Shown here: positions 24,936 to 29,167 of the stretch, piece by piece
How the letters are laid out: each line of letters starts with the position of its first letter
Position numbering within the stretch: the stretch's first letter is position 1
Assembly: GCA_030837265.1 (NCBI GenBank)
Contig: JAUPKV010000638.1
Location: forward strand, 1 to 29,167
DNA length: 29,167 nt
Source of the DNA: Methanobacteriota archaeon
Lineage (GTDB): Archaea; Halobacteriota; Methanosarcinia; Methanosarcinales; Methanosarcinaceae
Direction of reading: 5' to 3'
Program-made: the position numbers and the translations under genes
The notes under the pieces: generated by a model
The model's database searches: none
The model's input: only the letters and a program-made list of their open reading frames with translations
What the model was told of the DNA's origin: nothing

Positions 24936-27305
24936 TCATTTCACCAGATAATAAAAAACCCCGAAATCCGCAGGTGTGCAGATTTTGCCCATCTTCTGAA
25001 ACTCCCGCTTCAGCCCCTTCAGAATTTCTTTCATCCCTATGACTCCAGAACCGTCAGCAGCCAGCACTGCAGAAAGCAGGACAATATTTTTGATATTTCC
25101 TCCTGTGAGCTTGAACTTTGAGAGGAAATTGAAGTCCACATCTTCCCCAAGCCGGGCATTTTCAGGGAACATGCCGGTCCAGATCTCTTTTCTTGCGGCT
25201 TCATCCGGGATCGGAAATTCCACAGCAAACTGCAGCCGCCTGAGGAAAGCATCGTCCAGGTTCTTTTTGTAATTGCTTGCAAGGATAATTGTACCTTCAT
25301 GTTCTTCCATCTGCTGGAGCAGGTAGCTTACCTCGATATTTGCATAGCGGTCGTGAGAGTCATTGACTTCGGAACGTTTCCCGAAAAGGGCATCGGCCTC
25401 GTCAAAGAAAAGGATCGCATTACAGATCTCACCTTCTCCAAAGATCTTTTTCAAATTCTTCTCCGTCTCCCCTATGTATTTGCTCACGATGCCTGACAGG
25501 TCAATTTTGTAGAGGTCAAGTCCAACCTCTCCTGCAATAATCTCGGCAGCTAGGGTCTTCCCGGTGCCTGAAGGGCCTGCAAAAAGGATATTCAGCCCTT
25601 TCCCGAGAGAAAGCTTTTTATCAAACCCCCATTCGGAATAAACGGTCTCCTTATGCCTGACAAATGCGCAGATCTCTTCAAGCTGCTCTTTAACCGGCGC
25701 AGCCAGGACGAGATCATCCCATTTCCTCCGCGGATTGATTTTTCGGGCGAGGGAGTTTAATTTTAAACTGGAACGGTTCCTGCAAGCCCTGTAGAGGTCT
25801 TCTGCAGAAAGGACTGCCTTTTCCCTTGACTTTGAGGTGGCAAAACCTTTCGCAGTCGAGACAGCATCCCTTATCTGACCGCCGCTTAGTTTGAATCTGG
25901 CAGCAAGATCTTCTATATCTGTATCTCCAACACTGTTTTCATAGTTTTCCAGGCACGTTTTCCATAGTTGTTTCCGCTCCGCAAAAGCAGGCAGGGGAAA
26001 AGCACAGCTTATAAAAGTATTGTTTTGCAGGGTACTTCCGGGTTCCCATAATTGGCCAGCGGATAAAAATACAGGCCCTGGAAAAGAGTCCAGTGCCCTG
26101 ACAAGGCTTGAAAGACCTGCCCCGGAAAAGCCAAATCTTGAGAAATCCGAACCTGATAAATCGGAGCCAGAAGTGCCGTAACCTGGGTCAGAACTTGAAA
26201 GATCTGAATCTAAATCCTGCCCAGGTCGATTGTGCCCCCATAAAGCATCAAAATTTTCAATGAAAACTGCCCCTTTCTGGAGGAGAGCTTCCCTTAATAT
26301 AAGGTTAAGAGCCTCACCTTCTGCGCCTTTTGGAAATGCTCCGGCGTCTGCAAGAAGCAAACTTACTTCGAGTTCTCTGCAACACGCCTCAGCAGCAAGC
26401 TTTTTTCCTGTCCCAGATGGCCCGTAAAAGTAAAACATGTGCCTGGAATCTTCCTCTATTCTTCGCTTTACAGCTTCAAGAAGGTAGTTTTTCTGATCAT
26501 CCGGAAAAATAAGATCGTCAAAAGACCTTACAGGCTTTATCAGTGCTGAAAACCAGGCAATTTTTGGGTCAATTTCATCCGAATTCAGCAAAAAAGCCGC
26601 TATCCTTTCATCCAGTTTAATGAATTTTGCCAGCAGGGGAGGGTTTGCATCCGCACCGTCCCCAACAAGAGAAATAAGCCTGTTTCTCAGCAAAGGGGCA
26701 GACGGAGAAAAGTATTCTCTCGCCTCAAGTTTTTCCTCAAGGCTGGCGCAGAGAAGCTCAAGAATCATCCCTACCGATGGCTGCTTTTTTATCAGATCAT
26801 TTTGCAGGTAGACGTAGAGCTTTGCAAAGCGTCCGTCAAGTTCCGGGGCAAGACCTATCAAAAGGACATCCGTTTGAAAAGGAGTAAGGGAAAAAAGTTC
26901 AGATAAGCTGTGCAGCCTTAACTTGATTCCTCTTTTCAGGCTCTCTGATTTTTTCTTGCTGATCGTCCTTTTCCACACTTCAATTTCTTCAGATTTTAGT
27001 CCCTGCACCCGGCAAGCTTCAGAACCGCAACAAACAGCCTGTAGAATCGAGTTTGCCTCAGTTTCCGAAATGAACATGCTTGGAAAGTCTTGGCTGTCCT
27101 TTCCAGCCTCAGATCGAGTTTTTTCAAGGAAAAGCCGAGTAAGTGTACCTATCCGAGTCAGTTCTTCCAGAAGGTGCTCAGGGCTGTTCTTGTAGAATTC
27201 TTCCGTTAAAACGGGAGTCTGCCTATTTCCGTTCAAATACGAATTCGGTTTGCAGCCTTGGATTTTCGCAAATTCAGGGAGATCCTCGCAGTTTATGGAA
27301 CTCAT
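24936..27305 (-). CDS. Two-domain AAA+ ATPase of the injection system (Afp15-like)
   Basis: A 789-residue protein. Residues about 1-270 form the all-helical N-terminal region typical of eCIS ATPases (SLSELFSLTPFQTDVLLIGL, ELDGRFAKLYVYLQND). AAA domain 1 (about 290-500) has GPSGTGKK near 294 instead of GKT/S, and ENFDALWG instead of DExx near 348, so it is probably inactive. It also carries a Ser/Gly/Asp-rich insert (SGSDLSGSDFSRFGFSGAG) near residues 365-395. AAA domain 2 (about 540-780) is canonical: GPSGTGKT near 575, FFDEADALFGKR near 633, ASNYKKNLDDAFLRRLQF as sensor 1 and arginine finger region. Such ATPases are needed for assembly in Afp/PVC, with unclear mechanism. It is the first gene of the cluster and is separated from DUF4255 by 115 bp. 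Confidence 0.93.
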   Translation of the reverse strand: MSSINCEDLPEFAKIQGCKPNSYLNGNRQTPVLTEEFYKNSPEHLLEELTRIGTLTRLFLEKTRSEAGKDSQDFPSMFISETEANSILQAVCCGSEACRVQGLKSEEIEVWKRTISKKKSESLKRGIKLRLHSLSELFSLTPFQTDVLLIGLAPELDGRFAKLYVYLQNDLIKKQPSVGMILELLCASLEEKLEAREYFSPSAPLLRNRLISLVGDGADANPPLLAKFIKLDERIAAFLLNSDEIDPKIAWFSALIKPVRSFDDLIFPDDQKNYLLEAVKRRIEEDSRHMFYFYGPSGTGKKLAAEACCRELEVSLLLADAGAFPKGAEGEALNLILREALLQKGAVFIENFDALWGHNRPGQDLDSDLSSSDPGYGTSGSDLSGSDFSRFGFSGAGLSSLVRALDSFPGPVFLSAGQLWEPGSTLQNNTFISCAFPLPAFAERKQLWKTCLENYENSVGDTDIEDLAARFKLSGGQIRDAVSTAKGFATSKSREKAVLSAEDLYRACRNRSSLKLNSLARKINPRRKWDDLVLAAPVKEQLEEICAFVRHKETVYSEWGFDKKLSLGKGLNILFAGPSGTGKTLAAEIIAGEVGLDLYKIDLSGIVSKYIGETEKNLKKIFGEGEICNAILFFDEADALFGKRSEVNDSHDRYANIEVSYLLQQMEEHEGTIILASNYKKNLDDAFLRRLQFAVEFPIPDEAARKEIWTGMFPENARLGEDVDFNFLSKFKLTGGNIKNIVLLSAVLAADGSGVIGMKEILKGLKREFQKMGKICTPADFGVFYYLVK

Positions 27306-27457
27306 TTTCGGTTTCCTGAAAAAGTTTTAAATTAATTTACATCCACAACCTGAAAACCTTATGATCTTGTGATTTTTCGGAGGTCATGGATTTTTTACAG
27401 TTTAAAAGTGATACATTTTTAATAAACTTAATCTTTTGTTAAGGAACCAACCCCAAA

Positions 27458-27494
27458 ACTCAAAATTAGCTTCTTTTGGTCTCGTATTTTGAGT
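27458..27494. repeat. Inverted repeat, 9-bp arms, 19-nt loop
   Basis: ACTCAAAAT at 27458-27466 pairs perfectly with ATTTTGAGT at 27486-27494. It may be a regulatory hairpin or a remnant of a mobile-element end. Confidence 0.7.
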
Positions 27495-27563
27495 GACTAA
27501 TTAGGTTTCTGATCCTGATAAATGGTCATAATTCTAAAAAATTATATTTTTCTTTTATTCCTG

Positions 27564-27580
27564 TCATGAAAGTTTCATGA
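27564..27580. repeat. Perfect 17-bp palindrome
   Basis: TCATGAAA-G-TTTCATGA has 8-bp arms around one base, the size of a dimeric repressor site. It lies about 260 bp upstream of the ATPase gene. Confidence 0.75.
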
Positions 27581-27597
27581 TCAAAAAATGAGGGGAG

Positions 27598-27611
27598 TTT
27601 CTTTAAAGAAA
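27598..27611. repeat. Perfect 14-bp palindrome
   Basis: TTTCTTTAAAGAAA is a perfect palindrome 17 bp beyond the preceding 17-bp palindrome. Confidence 0.7.
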
Positions 27612-27726
27612 ACGGTCTTGTAACTTTTTCTGAATCATCTTTTTGCATAAATTCAATAAACGGTTTCAGCCTGCCCCGTTTTTTTGGAGTTATCATGGAA
27701 AAAATATAATTTTTATGTAACCAATT

Positions 27727-28178
27727 TCACTTTTTAGCATATGAAAGATAACCTTTGTAGCTACTCCATTCATAATCCGGCATATTTTTAACTATACCTG
27801 CTTTTACCGGGTTCTTATGTATATATCTCACCAGTTGTAGAAGATGGCTGTCATGACAGACAAGAATCGCTTTGTACCTTCCCCTGAAAAGAGACCATCA
27901 AGCCCATGTGTCCTGTTATATCTCTGGGTGTACATGCTGTTCAGATGCCTCATCAATCTTGAAATATTCCCATCTGATGTTTGCAGCAAAATATGATAAT
28001 GGTTTGTCATTAAACATTATGCCGCTATATTTACATTCCACATTTCAGATATTTCAATCAGTAGATCAATAAACATTAAATAATCATGCCTATATGAAAA
28101 AATGGATTCGGACCGTCTACCACGGTTCATTACATGATACCATGCTCCAGGATATTCTATTCTAAGTGGACGTGACAT
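27727..28178 (-). pseudogene. RAYT (REP-associated tyrosine transposase, IS200-like), inactivated
   Basis: From ATG 28178 the reverse strand reads MSRPLRIEYPGAWYHVMNRG and on to MWNVNIAA, then TAA where a Tyr codon is expected, then CLMTNHYHILLQTSDGN, SRLMRHLNSMYTQRYNRTHG and GLFSG. A frameshift near 27885 (two extra bases relative to LFQGRYK) then leads to RYKAILVCHDSHLLQLVRYI, HKNPVKAGIVKNMPDYEWSS and YKGYLSYAKK to the stop at 27727. The order is that of a complete protein of about 150 residues: the WYHVMNRG start, the NHYH metal-binding HUH motif and the nucleophilic Tyr region LNSMYTQ. One nonsense change plus one frameshift make it dead. A perfect 12-bp palindrome (28177-28188) overlaps its start. 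Confidence 0.93.
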
Positions 28179-28188
28179 GTTGCAACAT
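28177..28188. repeat. 12-bp palindrome at the RAYT start
   Basis: ATGTTGCAACAT is a perfect palindrome that includes the first bases of the transposase start codon. It may be part of the element end. Nearby, GGTCA (28208) and TGACC (28223) form a small hairpin with GTAG in its loop. Confidence 0.6.
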
Positions 28189-28196
28189 ACAGCATT

Positions 28197-28886
28197 TTAT
28201 CTTCCATGGTCAACAGTAGACATGACCCCATTTCTTCTCATTTCATATAGAAATGTCATTATGTTCGAAATCGGATCCCCTATATCACAATGAATCCAAA
28301 TAGGGAGATTTTTCTCTGCGGCATATTCATAAACGGGTTCCATGGAAGCACAATTAGCAGTTGGATTTCTACCATAGGTCATTCGGGTAAGATCATCATG
28401 CCTGAAAAAACTTCACCAATTCCAACCCATAAATCAGGGACATTTCCACCATCCGCTTTATACGATCTAAGCCATTCTTATCAACCGGATTAAACCCGCA
28501 AATCATTGGATATATTCTGTCTCTCTGTTCTTTGGGCAGGTTCTTAATCGCTTCAGCAAGTATCACATCGGTGAATGAATAGTAATACACCGGTGCATCA
28601 TTATCGTCATAATATGTTGGTCTCTCCCGATCAAAATCCGTCCACAATTTGGTAACAAATAAACCGAACAAAACAATATTATCTACACTCGCACTGTCCA
28701 TTTTTTTCAAGAAGAATCTCAATGCCATCTGTATTATGAACAAAATCAACAAAATGACAGTGTACGTCATTTGATACTGTACTTATAATCAACTTTTTCA
28801 TTTAGACCATGCGAGTGTGTTTCTTGTGCAAAAATAGGGCCCATGAAGGCGAGCAACAACACAATTATTAAAAGAGTTTTTTTCAT
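28197..28886 (-). pseudogene. Secreted amidohydrolase, frameshifted and 3'-truncated
   Basis: Reading the reverse strand from ATG 28886 gives a signal peptide (MKKTLLIIVLLLAFMGPIFA, then QETHSHGL). In a shifted frame DVHCHFVDFVHNTDGIEILL follows, with the HxH metal motif of the amidohydrolase TIM barrel. Shifted again come KKMDSASVDNIVLFG, VTKLWTDFDRERPTYYDD and MICGFNPVDKNGLDRIKRMV, then LWVGIGEVF and FFRHDDLTRMTYG in two more frames. The last frame continues EPVYEYAAEKNLPIWIHCDI and GDPISNIMTFLYEMRRN. At least four single-base shifts separate these blocks, mostly in homopolymers. After MRRN the family sequence stops, 20 to 50 bp before the RAYT start, and the last third is missing. The signal peptide style (MKK...FAQ) is bacterial, Bacteroidetes-like, which suggests transfer before decay. 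Confidence 0.88.
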
Positions 28887-29167
28887 ATTGTTAGTTTAAG
28901 TTAGTTGGTATTTGGGAATCAAATTTTGATTTAAGTTTTTTGTATAACAATCGGGCCATAAAGCGTTTTAATGATTTTTAGGTTTTGTTATAGGCTTTTA
29001 TAGTATTCAACGCAATTTATTACACTTATTAACGCTTATATTCTTTTATGGTGGGGAAAGAACAAATTTTTATTGATCTAAAAGTAACTCATGATTAGAA
29101 CAACGATTTAATCAAACATGAAAACAAATCAAGGCTGCATAAAAGGCTCTATATTATCAAAATTAGA
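28887..29167. other. AT-rich region upstream of the amidohydrolase remnant
   Basis: About 280 bp with no supported gene. On the reverse strand ACTATAAAAG near 28998-29007 is a good TATA-box match that could once have driven the amidohydrolase. Confidence 0.5.

Larger units (their letters stand above)
27306..27726. other. Intergenic region upstream of the ATPase gene
   Basis: No supported gene lies here. It must contain the promoter for the ATPase gene on the reverse strand; TTTATTAAAA near 27413-27430 is a weak TATA candidate. CAGGAAACC just before 27305 is a possible ribosome-binding site. Three inverted repeats (27458-27494, 27564-27580, 27598-27611) are listed separately. I could not recognise remains of the missing amidohydrolase 3' end. 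Confidence 0.55.

Noticed and set aside
2894..27305. Prophage or type VI secretion system
   Set aside because: No capsid, portal, terminase, lysis or integrase gene and no TssJLM-like membrane genes; gene content (DUF4255 cap, AAA+ ATPase, LysM hub, PAAR) is that of eCIS.

Overview
The window looks like a chromosomal segment of a methanogenic archaeon of the Methanosarcina type. The evidence is long AT-rich intergenic stretches with archaeal TATA-like boxes, Shine-Dalgarno sites of the GGAG/GGTGA type, one very sequon-rich surface protein and a degenerate IS200-like transposase. The genus is inferred from style, not from a marker gene.

Nearly all of it (about 2.9 to 27.3 kb, all on the minus strand) is one extracellular-type contractile injection system (eCIS; phage-tail-like, Afp/PVC-related). 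In transcription order, right to left, the genes are: a two-domain AAA+ ATPase, a DUF4255/Pvc16-like tail-cap protein and a small two-domain beta-sandwich protein. A 0.8-kb AT-rich gap follows. Then come the sheath, tube 1, a tail-assembly-chaperone-like protein with a CPKCGH motif, a 60-residue DUF6760-like protein in the -1 frame, tube 2, a 1377-residue basic low-complexity protein (best guess: tape measure or lumen protein) and a LysM hub protein. The rest are a gpD-like hub, a gpV/gp5-like spike, a PAAR tip, a gp25-like wedge protein, two J-type baseplate proteins, a gpI-like baseplate protein with a beta-propeller-like N-terminus, and a 497-residue baseplate or fibre accessory protein. 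Together they would form sheath, inner tube, spike, baseplate and cap. Only one sheath gene is present. No toxin-like cargo, capsid, terminase, integrase or type VI membrane-complex gene is visible.

Left flank: the start of an exonuclease III gene (minus), a 0.5-kb spacer with a 13-bp tandem repeat, then a plus-strand gene for a heavily sequon-bearing membrane protein. Its C-terminal half is built from four 66-residue (198-bp) tandem repeats, and it converges on the injection-system operon with a 15-bp gap.

Right flank: a decayed neighbourhood. It holds a spacer with three inverted repeats, a RAYT (REP-associated tyrosine transposase) pseudogene with a nonsense codon and a frameshift, and a secreted amidohydrolase pseudogene with several frameshifts whose 3' part is missing next to the RAYT copy.

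The points most worth following up are: the DUF6760-like frame without a standard start codon, lying -1 to the upstream frame behind a G5 run; the large tape-measure candidate with fresh 18-bp duplications; two adjacent in-frame tandem duplications in the second J-type baseplate gene; and a probable CTG start for the LysM gene behind a perfect Shine-Dalgarno site.
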